From JBAZTO01 sp041661865 (GTDB lineage: Bacteria > Planctomycetota > Phycisphaerae > SM23-33), in contig JBAZTO010000012.1 in NCBI GenBank assembly GCA_041661865.1, forward strand, positions 1 to 64,000: 64,000 bases of DNA. The letters run 5' to 3'. The notes beneath the pieces are model-generated. The model was not told the origin of the DNA and did not search any database. It saw only the letters and a program-made list of their open reading frames with translations. Positions 16,665-25,873 of the stretch are shown in pieces. The first letter of the stretch is position 1. Each line of letters opens with the position of its first letter. Position numbers and translations under genes: made by a program.

Positions 16665-19451
16665 ATGAGCAAGCAAGCAAAACCCTCACCGAAGGCCAAT
16701 CTTCGCAGTTGGTTACAAGCCGTCGCTCCAGGCCGGGCAGAACCTGTCGCGCCGAGCAACGTCACCGATCACAAGCGGGCGGAGAAGGCGCTACGGGCCT
16801 CGGAAGTCCAGTACCGCCAGCTGTACGAGAGCATGAGGGATGCCTTTGTCCGCGTGGACATGGCCGGACACATCCTGGAGTTCAATGAAGCCTATCGCGA
16901 CATGCTCGGCTACGAAGAGGAGGAATTGCGGGCACTCACCCATGTGGACCTCGTCCCCGAGAAATGGCGCGCGATCGAGGCCGAGATCGTGGACACGCAG
17001 ATCCTCGCTCGCGGGTACTCCGACGTCTATGAAAAGGAATACCGGAGGAAAGACGGCACGCTCGTCCCGGTGGAGTTGAGGACGAACCTGCTGCGCGACG
17101 AGGAGGGAAAGCCCGTCGGCATGTGGGCGATCGTCCGCGACATCACCGAGCGGAAACGGATGGAGGAGGAACTGGAGCGGTCGGCCAGGCAGTGGCAGAC
17201 GACGTTCGACGGCGTCTCCAGCGCCGTGTGTCTGATGGACGCCAAGGCCCGGATCATTCGTTGCAATGACGCCACGGCAAAGCTGGTGGGCAAGCGGGCG
17301 GATCAGTGTCTGGGGCTGACGTGCTGCGAGCTTCTTCACGGCTCGAAACACCCCATCGCCGACTGCCCGCTTGCCCGGGCGTGTCGCTCCCTGCGACGGG
17401 AGATCACTGAACTGAGGATCGGGCAGCAATGGATCGAGGTGACCGTGGATCCTCTGGCGGCGAAGGACGGCAGCTTTGCCAGCGCGGTGCATATCGTCAC
17501 GGATATCACCGATCGCAAACGGGCCGAGGAGGCGCTGCGGAAACGTGACGAGATCATACGCTACATCCTCAAGTACGATCCCAATGCCATCGCCGTGTTC
17601 GATCTTGGGCTGCATTACATCGCAGTCAGTGAGCGGTATCTCCACGACTATGGCGTTAAGGAAGAAAACATCATCGGAAAACACCACTACGAGGTGTTTC
17701 CGGAGATACCCCAGAAATGGAAGGACGTGCATCAAAGATGCCTCGCGGGCGCCGTCGAACGCAACAATGACGATTCCTTTCAGCGCCCCGACGGCTCGAT
17801 CACCTATAACCGTTGGGAATGTCGCCCATGGTACCGTGAAGATGGGACGATCGGCGGCATTGTCACTTACACCGAGGTAACCACCGATCGCAAACGGGTC
17901 GAACAGGCGCTGCGGGAGAGCGAGGCACGTTACCGGGCCATCACGGCCGCCCTGACGGACTATATCTACACGGTCCGAGTGAAGGACGGCCAGGCGACCG
18001 AGACCCTCCACGGCGAGGCCTGCGTGGCCGTGACGGGATACACGCCCCAGGAATACCGGGACAACCCGAACCTGTGGATCGAGATGGTACCGCCGGAGGA
18101 CCGCCCGGCCCTGCTGGAACACACCAGACAATTCCTCTCCGGACAGGAGGTGGGCGCGCTGGAGCATCGGATCGTGCGGAAGTGCGGCGACGTTCGATGG
18201 GTGCGGAATACCCTCCTCCGACACGTGGACTCGCAAGGAAGAACCGTCTCCTACGACGGCCTGGTCCGGGACATCACGGAATACCGACGGATGCAAGTCC
18301 AGTTCGCCCAAGCCCAGAAGATGGAAAGCGTGGGCCTGCTCGCCGGTGGAATCGCGCACGACTTCCGCAACCAACTGACGGTGATCAAGGGCTATGGCGA
18401 GATGCTGCTTCGCCGCGACATGGTCCACGACAAGGCGCGGGAATACGTCCAGGAGATCCTCAAGGCCGCCGACCGCTCGGCGGAGATATCCGGTCAGTTG
18501 CTGGCGTTCAGCCGGCAGCAGGAGCTTCACCCGGAGGTGGTGAGCCTCGACGGTGCGATCGCGAGCCTGTCCAACTCCCTCACCCGCATACTGGGCGAGG
18601 ACGTGCGGCTGGCCATCATGCCTTCCAGAAATCTGGGAAGCGTGAATATCGATACGGGACAGTTCCAGCAGGCGATAATGAACCTCGTCGTCAACGCCCG
18701 CGACGCCATGCCACAAGGGGGCCAACTAACCATCGAGACCGACAACGTCGACCTCGATGAGGACTTCGCCATGTCGCACCCCGGCGCATCGGCGGGCCCG
18801 CACGTGATGGTGGCCGTCACCGACACGGGAGTCGGGATGAACGCGGCGACGCTCGCGAGGGTCTTCGAGCCGTTCTTTACCACCAAGCCCGTGGGACAGG
18901 GTACCGGCCTGGGACTGTCGATGGTCTATGGCTTCGTCAAACAAAGCGGCGGCTACGTGTCCGTCTATAGCGAGCCGGGGCGGGGCACCACGTTCATGAT
19001 CTACCTGCCCCGCCTACAGGAGGGCGTTGCCCCGGCAAAGAGGGCCGCGGCGCCGGCCGACCTCCCCCACCACGGCACGGGTACGATCCTGCTCGTCGAG
19101 GACGAGGAGGCCGTCCGGCAGGTGGTGTCGACGACCTTACGCGAATGCGGCTATACCGTCCTGGTGGCGGAAAATTCCCAGGATGCACTATCCCTGGGAG
19201 CACACTACGACGGGAAGATCGATTTGCTCATGACGGATGTGGTGATGCCCGAGATGGGCGGCCCCCAGATCGCGGCTGCAATCCTGACCTCCAGGCCCGG
19301 CATTCCAGTGCTGTATATGTCCGGATATACGGGCAGGGCGCTGGCCAATCAGGGCGTCGTCCCGCGCGACGTAAACCTGCTGGTCAAACCGTTCAACCCC
19401 GGGGCGCTGCTGAAGGCCGTTGGGCGGCTCCTGGAGCCCAAGGCCGCCTGA
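16665..19451 (+). CDS. Soluble hybrid histidine kinase (PAS x4-HK-REC)
   Basis: Protein of 928 residues without membrane helices. Four PAS domains lie at about 45-165, 176-290, 291-412 and 420-540. The second contains cysteines (TCCELLHG, then DCPLARAC) like PAS domains that may hold a metal or iron-sulfur centre. His565 lies in GGIAHDFRNQL. The ATPase domain has VFEPFFTTKP and GTGLGLSMVYG. The C-terminal receiver from about 807 has Asp858 in LMTDVVMPEMGG. The HisKA subtype (HDFRNQL) differs from the HEIRTPM type of the giant kinase. ATG 16665 is preceded by GAAGGGG. It ends the + strand signalling run. Confidence 0.92.
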   Translation: MSKQAKPSPKANLRSWLQAVAPGRAEPVAPSNVTDHKRAEKALRASEVQYRQLYESMRDAFVRVDMAGHILEFNEAYRDMLGYEEEELRALTHVDLVPEKWRAIEAEIVDTQILARGYSDVYEKEYRRKDGTLVPVELRTNLLRDEEGKPVGMWAIVRDITERKRMEEELERSARQWQTTFDGVSSAVCLMDAKARIIRCNDATAKLVGKRADQCLGLTCCELLHGSKHPIADCPLARACRSLRREITELRIGQQWIEVTVDPLAAKDGSFASAVHIVTDITDRKRAEEALRKRDEIIRYILKYDPNAIAVFDLGLHYIAVSERYLHDYGVKEENIIGKHHYEVFPEIPQKWKDVHQRCLAGAVERNNDDSFQRPDGSITYNRWECRPWYREDGTIGGIVTYTEVTTDRKRVEQALRESEARYRAITAALTDYIYTVRVKDGQATETLHGEACVAVTGYTPQEYRDNPNLWIEMVPPEDRPALLEHTRQFLSGQEVGALEHRIVRKCGDVRWVRNTLLRHVDSQGRTVSYDGLVRDITEYRRMQVQFAQAQKMESVGLLAGGIAHDFRNQLTVIKGYGEMLLRRDMVHDKAREYVQEILKAADRSAEISGQLLAFSRQQELHPEVVSLDGAIASLSNSLTRILGEDVRLAIMPSRNLGSVNIDTGQFQQAIMNLVVNARDAMPQGGQLTIETDNVDLDEDFAMSHPGASAGPHVMVAVTDTGVGMNAATLARVFEPFFTTKPVGQGTGLGLSMVYGFVKQSGGYVSVYSEPGRGTTFMIYLPRLQEGVAPAKRAAAPADLPHHGTGTILLVEDEEAVRQVVSTTLRECGYTVLVAENSQDALSLGAHYDGKIDLLMTDVVMPEMGGPQIAAAILTSRPGIPVLYMSGYTGRALANQGVVPRDVNLLVKPFNPGALLKAVGRLLEPKAA

Positions 19452-19503
19452 AGCGAGGGTGGGTTCCCGCCCCAACGCGGAAGGTGCGTCGCATCGCGGA
19501 GGT

Positions 19504-20292
19504 CTACTGGCCCGGCAGTTGCCCTCCATCCGCTCCCAGGCTTCCACGAAGGCGGGCCAGCACGGAGGAGTGTATCTGGCAGATGCGGCTCTCGGACAGG
19601 TCCAGTGTCTTGCCGATCTCCGTCAACGTCATTTCTTCGGAGTAGTACATGAGAAGCACAAGGCGCTCCGTCCGGGCCAGGCCGTGCGTGATCTTCTCGT
19701 ACAGCTCGCGATGCATCACCTGACGCAGCGGGTCTTCAGCGCGGCGATCCTGAAGGGCGTCGATCTCGCGGAACTGGCGGCCCTGGCCGTAGTCGACCCC
19801 GCCGTCCAGCGACAGCGGGCTGGTGACGGAGGCGTCCCGCTGGCACCTGCGCAATGCCGCCTCCGACAAGTTCAGATGCGCCGACAACTCGCTGTCGAGG
19901 GGCAACCTCCCCAGGCGCGAGGTCAGTTCGCTCTTGGCCCGGTCGAGCTTGCGGGTTTGGCTTCGGACCCGGCGCGTGGACCAGTCCATCGACCGCAGCT
20001 CGTCGAGCATGGCCCCGCGTATCCTCGGGGGGCTGTACGCCTCAAATCGGATGCCGCGCGCGGGGTCGAACCCTTGGACAGCGCTGAGCAGGCCGAACGT
20101 CCCGGCCGAGACGAGGTCGTCCATTTCAACGAGACGAGGCAGGCGGGACCGCAGGACGCGCGCGGTTCTCTCAACCAGTGGCTGATAATGCACCAACAGC
20201 GCGTTACGCGCCTGGTCGTCACGGCCGTCCAGGTACTTCCGCCACAGTTCAACGGTAACATCTTTCGTGGTGTTTTCTGCTCTGGCGATCAT
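19504..20292 (-). CDS. fliA: FliA/WhiG-type alternative sigma factor
   Basis: Sigma-70 family group 3 factor of 262 residues. Region 2 reads MDDLVSAGTFGLLSAVQGFD followed by FEAYSPPRIRGAMLDELR, the FliA/WhiG signature. Region 3 follows, and region 4 holds MTLTEIGKTLDLSESRI. ATG 20292 is chosen because AAGGAG lies nine bases upstream; an ATG directly adjacent to the AAGGAG is too close. In relatives this factor directs RNA polymerase to flagellar, chemotaxis or developmental promoters. No flagellar gene is visible in the window. It is co-directional with a receiver gene 19 bases upstream, so its activity or synthesis may be tied to phosphorylation. The symbol rests on family similarity. Confidence 0.85.
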   Translation of the reverse strand: MIARAENTTKDVTVELWRKYLDGRDDQARNALLVHYQPLVERTARVLRSRLPRLVEMDDLVSAGTFGLLSAVQGFDPARGIRFEAYSPPRIRGAMLDELRSMDWSTRRVRSQTRKLDRAKSELTSRLGRLPLDSELSAHLNLSEAALRRCQRDASVTSPLSLDGGVDYGQGRQFREIDALQDRRAEDPLRQVMHRELYEKITHGLARTERLVLLMYYSEEMTLTEIGKTLDLSESRICQIHSSVLARLRGSLGADGGQLPGQ

Positions 20293-20311
20293 GGCACACA
20301 TCTCCTTCTCG

Positions 20312-20734
20312 TCATGGCTGGACGGCTCCGGCATGCCGGGCTCCGGCCAGTACCTTGTCATGGATCATCGCGGCGAGGTCGTCCAACAGGAATGGCTTGA
20401 ACAGGCACGAAACCGGACAGGCTCGACGCAGCCCCGGAGCGTTCGCCGTGTAACGATTGCCGGTCAGCACCATGGTGCCTGGCAGCAGTTCGGGCTTGAC
20501 CGCCCCGATGACCCTGAGCACTTCCCAACCGTCGGGTTCGGGCATCACCAAATCCAGAACCACCGCGTCAAAGCGATCCCAGGCCAATCGACAAATGGCC
20601 TCTCGGCCGCCGTTGGAAAACGCCACCGTCGCTCCCAGTCCGGTCAGGAAATCAACCAACAGCGACGTCATCTCCGCGGAGTCGTCCACAACCAAAATCC
20701 TCCGCCCTCGCAACAGATCTGAGTCCTCGAACAT
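20312..20734 (-). CDS. Single-domain response regulator upstream of the sigma factor
   Basis: A 140-residue receiver with the acidic pair in LVVDDSAE (17-18), phospho-acceptor Asp61 in VVLDLVMPEPDG, and Lys113 in LFKPFLLDD. There is no output domain. AAGAAGG precedes ATG 20734. It is the first confident gene of a two-gene unit with the FliA-type sigma factor, and could modulate that factor or relay signals from the kinases on the other strand. Confidence 0.87.
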   Translation of the reverse strand: MFEDSDLLRGRRILVVDDSAEMTSLLVDFLTGLGATVAFSNGGREAICRLAWDRFDAVVLDLVMPEPDGWEVLRVIGAVKPELLPGTMVLTGNRYTANAPGLRRACPVSCLFKPFLLDDLAAMIHDKVLAGARHAGAVQP

Positions 20735-20778
20735 GATGCACCTTCTTCTTGCCTGCTCACTCTTCTTGACATGAGCCG

Positions 20779-21027
20779 TCATCCCGCCGACGCGGGGCAA
20801 CAGGCCCCTCCAACGCCTCGTTCACGAGGCTTCGGGCGTTCCGAGCCGCCCCCCGTGGCCTGTCCGGGGTCACGGCCCCGGCCTTCACGCTGACACGGAC
20901 GGCTTTCAAATAGCAGCCGGTGGCGGAGGGCCTGTAGCTGGCCCAATTGCCTGATGCTCTCGGCCTCCACCTTCGCCCTGGAGGGTTGCGTGGAATAGAG
21001 CCACCCTGGACTGATCTCCGTTTTCAT
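20779..21027 (-). CDS. Possible small protein upstream of receiver/sigma pair
   Basis: An 82-codon frame starting MKTEISPGWLYSTQ with AAAGAGGG upstream. The first 40 residues look protein-like (an alpha-helical segment around VEAESIRQLGQLQALRH). The second half is compositionally biased (Gly, Arg, Pro), like translated non-coding GC-rich DNA. I do not recognise it. It has the size and place of an anti-sigma factor, but shows no clear FlgM signature. Confidence 0.25.
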   Translation of the reverse strand: MKTEISPGWLYSTQPSRAKVEAESIRQLGQLQALRHRLLFESRPCQREGRGRDPGQATGGGSERPKPRERGVGGACCPASAG

Positions 21028-21124
21028 GGCAATACCCTCTTTGAGTGAAGCCATGCCCTGGGTGATGTGAAAACGCAACGTGACCCAGTTGCCTTGAACG
21101 GCGTCGTTGAGGGGACGGTTGCCA

Positions 21125-21139
21125 TTGGAGGCCCTCCAA
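21125..21139. promoter_or_regulatory. 15-bp perfect palindrome
   Basis: TTGGAGGCCCTCCAA is a perfect 7+1+7 palindrome about 100 bases upstream of the small frame starting at 21027, on the side expected for a promoter of the receiver/sigma unit. It could be an operator; no protein is known to bind it. Confidence 0.3.
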
Positions 21140-21626
21140 CATGGCCGGACACCGTGGTTCAGACTTCAGGCCCCCTCCTAAGGCCCCAGAACCGGTTATC
21201 TACCCAGCCTCCGTTCTGGTGACATGTTTAATCCTATTCATACATCGGCTCAACAACAACAAAAATCACAACAATCATAAAGATATTATAGATGTCATAG
21301 TCGGAGTTTCTGATGTCGTGACATAAAAACCTCATAATTCAATATTTCACAGTATGATAACGCCCTATTGAGCCCATGATTCCTGCCAAAATGAAATGCG
21401 AGTTTTTCATGGCCGAGCTCGCCTTTGAAAGAAGACAGGACAGACGGAGAAGCGGTTCACGGAGGCGCAGATTGCCTTCGCTCTTGGCTGGAGTGAGGCC
21501 GGCACGACGGTGGAAGTACCCCTGCCGAGAATCCGAGGCAGTGCCCGATGTGGCATTAGGAACAAGGCACATGTCGATGATCGCTGACCTCGTCCAGATG
21601 ACGCACTTTTCAGCCTTCCGCGTCTG
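21140..21626. other. Intergenic region with AT-rich core
   Basis: About 490 bases between the sigma-factor unit and the polysaccharide locus. The stretch 21225-21370 is strongly AT-rich and probably regulatory. Frames of 70-115 codons exist on both strands, but they are Arg/Ser-rich and show no family features. No gene is supported. Confidence 0.4.
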
Positions 21627-21655
21627 TTGACGCTCCAACCCCGCGGCCTTATCAT
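21627..21655 (+). promoter_or_regulatory. Promoter of the aminotransferase unit
   Basis: TTGACG (21627-21632) and TATCAT (21650-21655) are separated by exactly 17 bp. The same boxes with the same spacer length and flanks (GCGTCT before, GGCCT before the -10) occur at 29341-29369 ahead of UDP-glucose dehydrogenase. The predicted 5' leader to GTG 21792 is about 130 bases. Confidence 0.65.
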
Positions 21656-21791
21656 GCCGATACCATATTCTGGAACAACTTCGAGTAAGTGGCGTATTAG
21701 CAAGGTGGCCGTTCTGTCATCACCGGGTATTGCAGCGATGGAACGACCGACCATCGTTTCGGTGCGGCCCCATCATGGAAGGACGTGAACA

Positions 21792-22919
21792 GTGAGTGAG
21801 CAGTCGGTTCCTCTGTCGGCGCCCAATCTGACAGAGCAGGAAGTCCAGGCGGTTGTCGCGGTTTTGCGGAGCGATCGTCTCAGCATCGGGCCGCACATCG
21901 AGGCCTTCGAGACCGCGGCGGCCGAGCGGGCCGGGCGCAAGCACGGCATCGGCGTCAACAGCGGCACCAGCGGGCTGCACCTGTGCGTTCGCGGCCTAGG
22001 CATCGGCAAGGGCGACGAGGTCATCACCACGCCGTTTTCCTTCGTCGCCACCACCAACTGCCTGCTGTTCGAACAGGCCAAGCCGGTCTTCGTGGATATC
22101 GACCCCGACAGCTACAACGCCGATCCGCAGGCGGTGGAGGCCGCCATCACCGGCCGAACCAGGGCGCTGCTGCCGGTGGAAGTGTTCGGCAACACCGCGC
22201 ACTTCGACCGCTACGAGCAGATCGCACGCGGGCACAAGCTGCTGATGATCGAGGACTGCTGCGAGGCCCTGGGCGGGCGGCTCGGCAAGCGGCAGGCCGG
22301 CAGCTTCGGCGATTGCGGCGTGTTCGCCTTCTATCCCAACAAGCAGATCACCACCGGCGAGGGCGGCATGATCGTCACCGACGACGACCGCCTGGCCGAC
22401 CTGTGCCGCTCGATGCGCAACCAGGGGCGCGACACGACCGCCTGGCTGTCGCACGCGCGGATGGGCTTCAACTACCGCCTCAGCGAAATCAACGCCGTGC
22501 TGGGCGAGGTCCAGATTCAGCGGCTGGACGAGATCCTGACCAAGCGCCGCCACGCGGCCGATCTGTACAACCAGGCCTTGGCCGGCATCGAGGAAATCCA
22601 CCTGCCGCCGATGGTCGAGCCGCACCACGCCAGTTGGTTCGTCTACGTCATTCGCCTGGCCGACCGCTTCAGCCAGGCCGACCGCGACGCACTGATGGCC
22701 CATCTGCGGAAAGAGGGCATCGGCTGCAATCCTTATTTTGTGCCCATTCACCTCCAGCCCTTCGTGCAGGAGTTGCTGGGCACCCAGGCCGGGCAGTTCC
22801 CCGTCACCGAGCGAATCGCCGCGCGGACGATCGCGATGCCGTTCTTCTGCGGGCTCAGCGAACCGCAGGTCAGCCACGTCAAACAGGCCCTGCTCAAATT
22901 TCTGACGCGTGGGAGATAG
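21792..22919 (+). CDS. DegT/DnrJ/EryC1 family PLP aminotransferase
   Basis: Sugar aminotransferase of 375 residues in the DegT (VioA/WecE/ArnB) family. The PLP-binding Lys184 lies in FYPNKQITTGEGG, a highly typical motif, and GTSGLHLCVRGLGIG is the phosphate-binding region. Such enzymes transfer an amino group from glutamate to a keto-sugar nucleotide during synthesis of amino-deoxy sugars for surface polysaccharide. The GTG start at 21792 is preceded by GGAAGGA. The next gene starts one base after the stop of this one, so they are coupled. Confidence 0.93.
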   Translation: MSEQSVPLSAPNLTEQEVQAVVAVLRSDRLSIGPHIEAFETAAAERAGRKHGIGVNSGTSGLHLCVRGLGIGKGDEVITTPFSFVATTNCLLFEQAKPVFVDIDPDSYNADPQAVEAAITGRTRALLPVEVFGNTAHFDRYEQIARGHKLLMIEDCCEALGGRLGKRQAGSFGDCGVFAFYPNKQITTGEGGMIVTDDDRLADLCRSMRNQGRDTTAWLSHARMGFNYRLSEINAVLGEVQIQRLDEILTKRRHAADLYNQALAGIEEIHLPPMVEPHHASWFVYVIRLADRFSQADRDALMAHLRKEGIGCNPYFVPIHLQPFVQELLGTQAGQFPVTERIAARTIAMPFFCGLSEPQVSHVKQALLKFLTRGR

Positions 22920-22920
22920 C

Positions 22921-24087
22921 ATGTCCGGCCGCGCGGTCAACCGCTTCGAGCAGGCCTTCGCCGAGTGGATCGGTTCGGCGCGGGCGTTTGCTTTCTGGAA
23001 AGGCCGCGTGGGGCTGTACGCGATCCTTCGCAGCCTGGGCGTGGGGGCCGGGGATGAGGTGATCCTGCCCGGCTACACCTGCGTGATGGACGTCAATCCC
23101 ATCAAGTATGTCGGCGCCCGCCCGGTCTACGTGGACATCGAGCCGGTCACCTGCAACATGGACGTTCGCCTGCTGGAGGCCAAGATCACCCCGCGGACGA
23201 AGGTCATTCTCGCCCAGCACACCTACGGATTTCCCTGCGAGATGGACGCCCTGATGGAGATCGCCAACCGCCGCGGGATTCCCGTCGTGGAGGACTGTTG
23301 CCTGGCCCTGGGCTCGACCTACAAGGGGCAGCGGTGCGGAACATTCGGCGTGGCGGCCTACTGGTCCTTTCAGTGGAACAAGCCTTTCACGACCGGCATC
23401 GGCGGCATGGTGACCACGAGCGACTCGGGCCTGGCTGGGAAGATCGAGGCGCTGCGTCAGCGCGAGTTGCGCCAGCCCTCGCCCAAGGCCGCCACGATGC
23501 TCTCGCTCCAGCGACTGGTGTATCGCACGATGATCTTTCCACGGACGACGGCCCTGGCGACGCGGGCCTTCCGCTGGCTGACGCAGAAGGGGCTGGTGGT
23601 AGGTTCCTCCGCCGGATCGGAATTCCAGCCGACGATGGCCGAGGACTTCTTCACCGGCATGAGCGCCGGCCAGGCCCGCGCGGGGCTGCGGCAGATTCGG
23701 AAGATCGAGGGCAATCTCGCCCATCGCCGCCGGATGCGGACCGTGTACGATTCTCTCCTGCGGAATGCCAGCTGGCCCGTGCCGGAGATTCCCGCGCACA
23801 TGGACCCGGTGCTTGTGCGCTATCCGGTTCGCGTGTCGGACAAGGCCCTCGCGGTGGCGGAAGCGCCTGGCCAGGCCATCGAACTGGGCACCTGGTTTGA
23901 GTGCCCGCTGCACCCCATCGAGACGCCCATGCACCTCTACGATTACACCGCCGGCCTGTGCCCGGTGGCTGAGCAGGCCAGCCGCGAAGTGGTTAACCTG
24001 CCGACCCACCCGCGCGCGAGCGAAGCCACGGCACGCCAAGGGGTTGAATTCCTCAAGAGCATCGGCCCGGCCGCCGCGCCGGTCTAA
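22921..24087 (+). CDS. Second DegT-like aminotransferase
   Basis: Protein of 388 residues, a more divergent DegT-family member. The candidate PLP lysine is Lys154 in SFQWNKPFTTGIGG, and VEDCCLALGSTYKG matches the conserved cofactor-contact region. Its substrate is unknown; relatives occur in polysaccharide loci and may aminate a different keto sugar from the first enzyme. ATG 22921 is preceded by GGGAG five bases away and follows the previous stop almost directly. The stop overlaps the convergent sugar transferase by four bases. Confidence 0.85.
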   Translation: MSGRAVNRFEQAFAEWIGSARAFAFWKGRVGLYAILRSLGVGAGDEVILPGYTCVMDVNPIKYVGARPVYVDIEPVTCNMDVRLLEAKITPRTKVILAQHTYGFPCEMDALMEIANRRGIPVVEDCCLALGSTYKGQRCGTFGVAAYWSFQWNKPFTTGIGGMVTTSDSGLAGKIEALRQRELRQPSPKAATMLSLQRLVYRTMIFPRTTALATRAFRWLTQKGLVVGSSAGSEFQPTMAEDFFTGMSAGQARAGLRQIRKIEGNLAHRRRMRTVYDSLLRNASWPVPEIPAHMDPVLVRYPVRVSDKALAVAEAPGQAIELGTWFECPLHPIETPMHLYDYTAGLCPVAEQASREVVNLPTHPRASEATARQGVEFLKSIGPAAAPV

Positions 24088-24683
24088 TGCGAAATCCGCA
24101 GCAATGTCTTGATGATCAGCGAGACGTCAAACAGCAGTGATTGCCTGCCGATGTACTCCAGATTCAGCGTGAGCTTGTCGGGCATGACCTGCTCGATGTA
24201 GGCCTTTTCCCAGTCGTCCCCGGCCTGGGCGAGGATCTCGCTCTCGCGATGGTACTTGATCGAGGCCAGGTCGGTGATGCCGGGCTTGACCGAGAGCACC
24301 TGCCGCTGCTGGTCGTTGTACATCGCGACGTACTTGGGCACCTCCGGCCGCGGCCCGACGAAACTCATGGTGCCCAGCAGGACATTGAGCAGTTGGGGCA
24401 GCTCGTCGAGCTTGCTCTTGCGAAGAAACTGGCCGATGCGCGTGATGCGCGGGTCGCGCCCGACGGTGATCTGGGCGCCGATCCTGTCGGCGTTGACGAC
24501 CATCGTGCGGAACTTGAAGATCTTGAACTCCCTGCCGTCCTTGCCGACGCGGACCTGCTTGTAGAGCACCGGCCCGTGATCGGTGAGCTTGATGATGATC
24601 GAGACGGCCAGCATGGGCAGGCCCAGGATCGTCAGGCCCAGGAGGCTGAAAAAGATGTCGAAGGCGCGTTTGGCCAAGGTCAC
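24084..24683 (-). CDS. Undecaprenyl-phosphate sugar phosphotransferase (PglC-like)
   Basis: A 199-residue monotopic phosphoglycosyl transferase. It has an N-terminal re-entrant membrane segment (FFSLLGLTILGLPML), the catalytic-region motif KIFKFRTM, then KLDELPQLLNVLLG and SFVGPRPE, and PGITDLASIKYH. It starts polysaccharide repeat units by moving a sugar phosphate from a UDP-sugar to undecaprenyl phosphate. The start codon overlaps the end of the ATP-grasp gene, so both are expressed together. Confidence 0.93.
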   Translation of the reverse strand: MTLAKRAFDIFFSLLGLTILGLPMLAVSIIIKLTDHGPVLYKQVRVGKDGREFKIFKFRTMVVNADRIGAQITVGRDPRITRIGQFLRKSKLDELPQLLNVLLGTMSFVGPRPEVPKYVAMYNDQQRQVLSVKPGITDLASIKYHRESEILAQAGDDWEKAYIEQVMPDKLTLNLEYIGRQSLLFDVSLIIKTLLRISH

Positions 24684-25873
24684 TCCACGATGATTTCGAT
24701 GGCGTCGCGGGCGGCCTCGGCGCGGGCGATGGCCTCGGCGGCATCGTCGCCCTCGGCGATCACGTGTCCGACGCGAGTGAGGCTGGAGGTGATCTCCGGT
24801 ACGGTGTCGCCGACGGCTACCTCTACATCCACGATCTTTACGCCGGGCATCTGTCGGGCGCGGTCGAGGCCCTTGATTCCTATCACGCGGCCGGGGGTGG
24901 GCGTGAGGTAGCGAATGGACGAGCCTTGCATCGCATGGCGAGGCGTCAGGTCGGGCTCGCGTCCCAGCGCCAGGCTGATAGCCCCGGCGACCATGTCGAT
25001 CCCCGTCGATCGCGGGACTAACTCCGTGGTGATGAAGTCACCACCCAGGCGGGCGCCGATTTCCATGATATAGGGCCCGCGAGGCGAGAGTTTGATCTCG
25101 GCGTGCGAGGCGGCCCAGTCGATGCCAAGGGCTTTCACGCCGGCGATGGCGGCGGCCTCCACCGCCTGGCGGTCTTTGGGCGACAGCCGCGTGGGCTGGC
25201 TGTGGCCGGTTTCCACGAAGGAGGGCGAGCCGGTGGTGACCTTGTCCGTTACGGTCAGCACGCGAGGCTGGCCATTCCAGGTCAGGATCTCCACGCTGAA
25301 CTCGGGCCCCTCGACAAATTCCTCGATGACGGCTGAGGCGTCGCGGCTTTCCTTGACGGCCCGGGCAAAGGCGGCCAGGAATGCGTCTTTGCCCTCGCTG
25401 TCCGAGAGGCGCGTCACGCCGCGGCTGCCGCTGTTGCGGGAGGGTTTGATGATGAGCGGATAGCCCACCGCCTGCCGAGCGGCGAGGGCCTCTTCTTCAG
25501 TGGCGGCGCCGATAGACCGGGGTGACGGAGCCCCGCCGGCCTCGAAGGCTCGACGCATCTTCTCCTTGTTCGTGGCACGGACAGCGGTGGCCGAGTCGAT
25601 GCCGTGCAGGTGCAGCTCCTCATTGATTCGGCCCATGGCAAACATTGACACTTCCGAGCAGATATGGATTACGCCGTCGATCTTCTCTTTGCGTGCGACG
25701 GCCAGGCAGGCGTCGGGGTCGAGAATGTTGATGACGTGGGAGGCATCGGCCAGGGCCAGGCCCGGGGCGTGGTCGGTGCCGTCAGCGGCCACCACGCGCA
25801 GGCCCATCACCTTGGCCGTGGTGATCGCCGGCAGTTGCAGGGGGCCGGCAGCTAGGACCAACAATGTCGGCAT
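24680..25873 (-). CDS. ATP-grasp carboxylate-amine ligase-like protein
   Basis: Protein of 397 residues. The N-terminal preATP-grasp fold opens with LLVLAAGPLQLPAI. The ATP-grasp core contains PLIIKPSRNSGSRGV and IEEFVEGPEFSVE, and a C-terminal metal and ATP site includes MEIGARLGGDF. Relatives ligate a carboxylate to an amine or thiol and include enzymes that decorate sugar nucleotides or polysaccharides with amino acids. Placement between sugar genes suggests a modification step of the polymer. ATG 25873 is preceded by GGAAGG; upstream in-frame codons look like non-coding sequence. Confidence 0.82.
   Translation of the reverse strand: MPTLLVLAAGPLQLPAITTAKVMGLRVVAADGTDHAPGLALADASHVINILDPDACLAVARKEKIDGVIHICSEVSMFAMGRINEELHLHGIDSATAVRATNKEKMRRAFEAGGAPSPRSIGAATEEEALAARQAVGYPLIIKPSRNSGSRGVTRLSDSEGKDAFLAAFARAVKESRDASAVIEEFVEGPEFSVEILTWNGQPRVLTVTDKVTTGSPSFVETGHSQPTRLSPKDRQAVEAAAIAGVKALGIDWAASHAEIKLSPRGPYIMEIGARLGGDFITTELVPRSTGIDMVAGAISLALGREPDLTPRHAMQGSSIRYLTPTPGRVIGIKGLDRARQMPGVKIVDVEVAVGDTVPEITSSLTRVGHVIAEGDDAAEAIARAEAARDAIEIIVE

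Noticed and set aside
19452..19503. GGGTGGG/CCCGCCC potential hairpin between the convergent hybrid kinase and sigma gene
   Set aside because: The stem would leave too small a loop and no T-tract follows, so a terminator is not supported.
21376..21754. Frames of 80-115 codons in the intergenic region before the polysaccharide locus
   Set aside because: Composition is Arg/Ser-rich without motifs, they overlap each other on opposite strands and cover a promoter.
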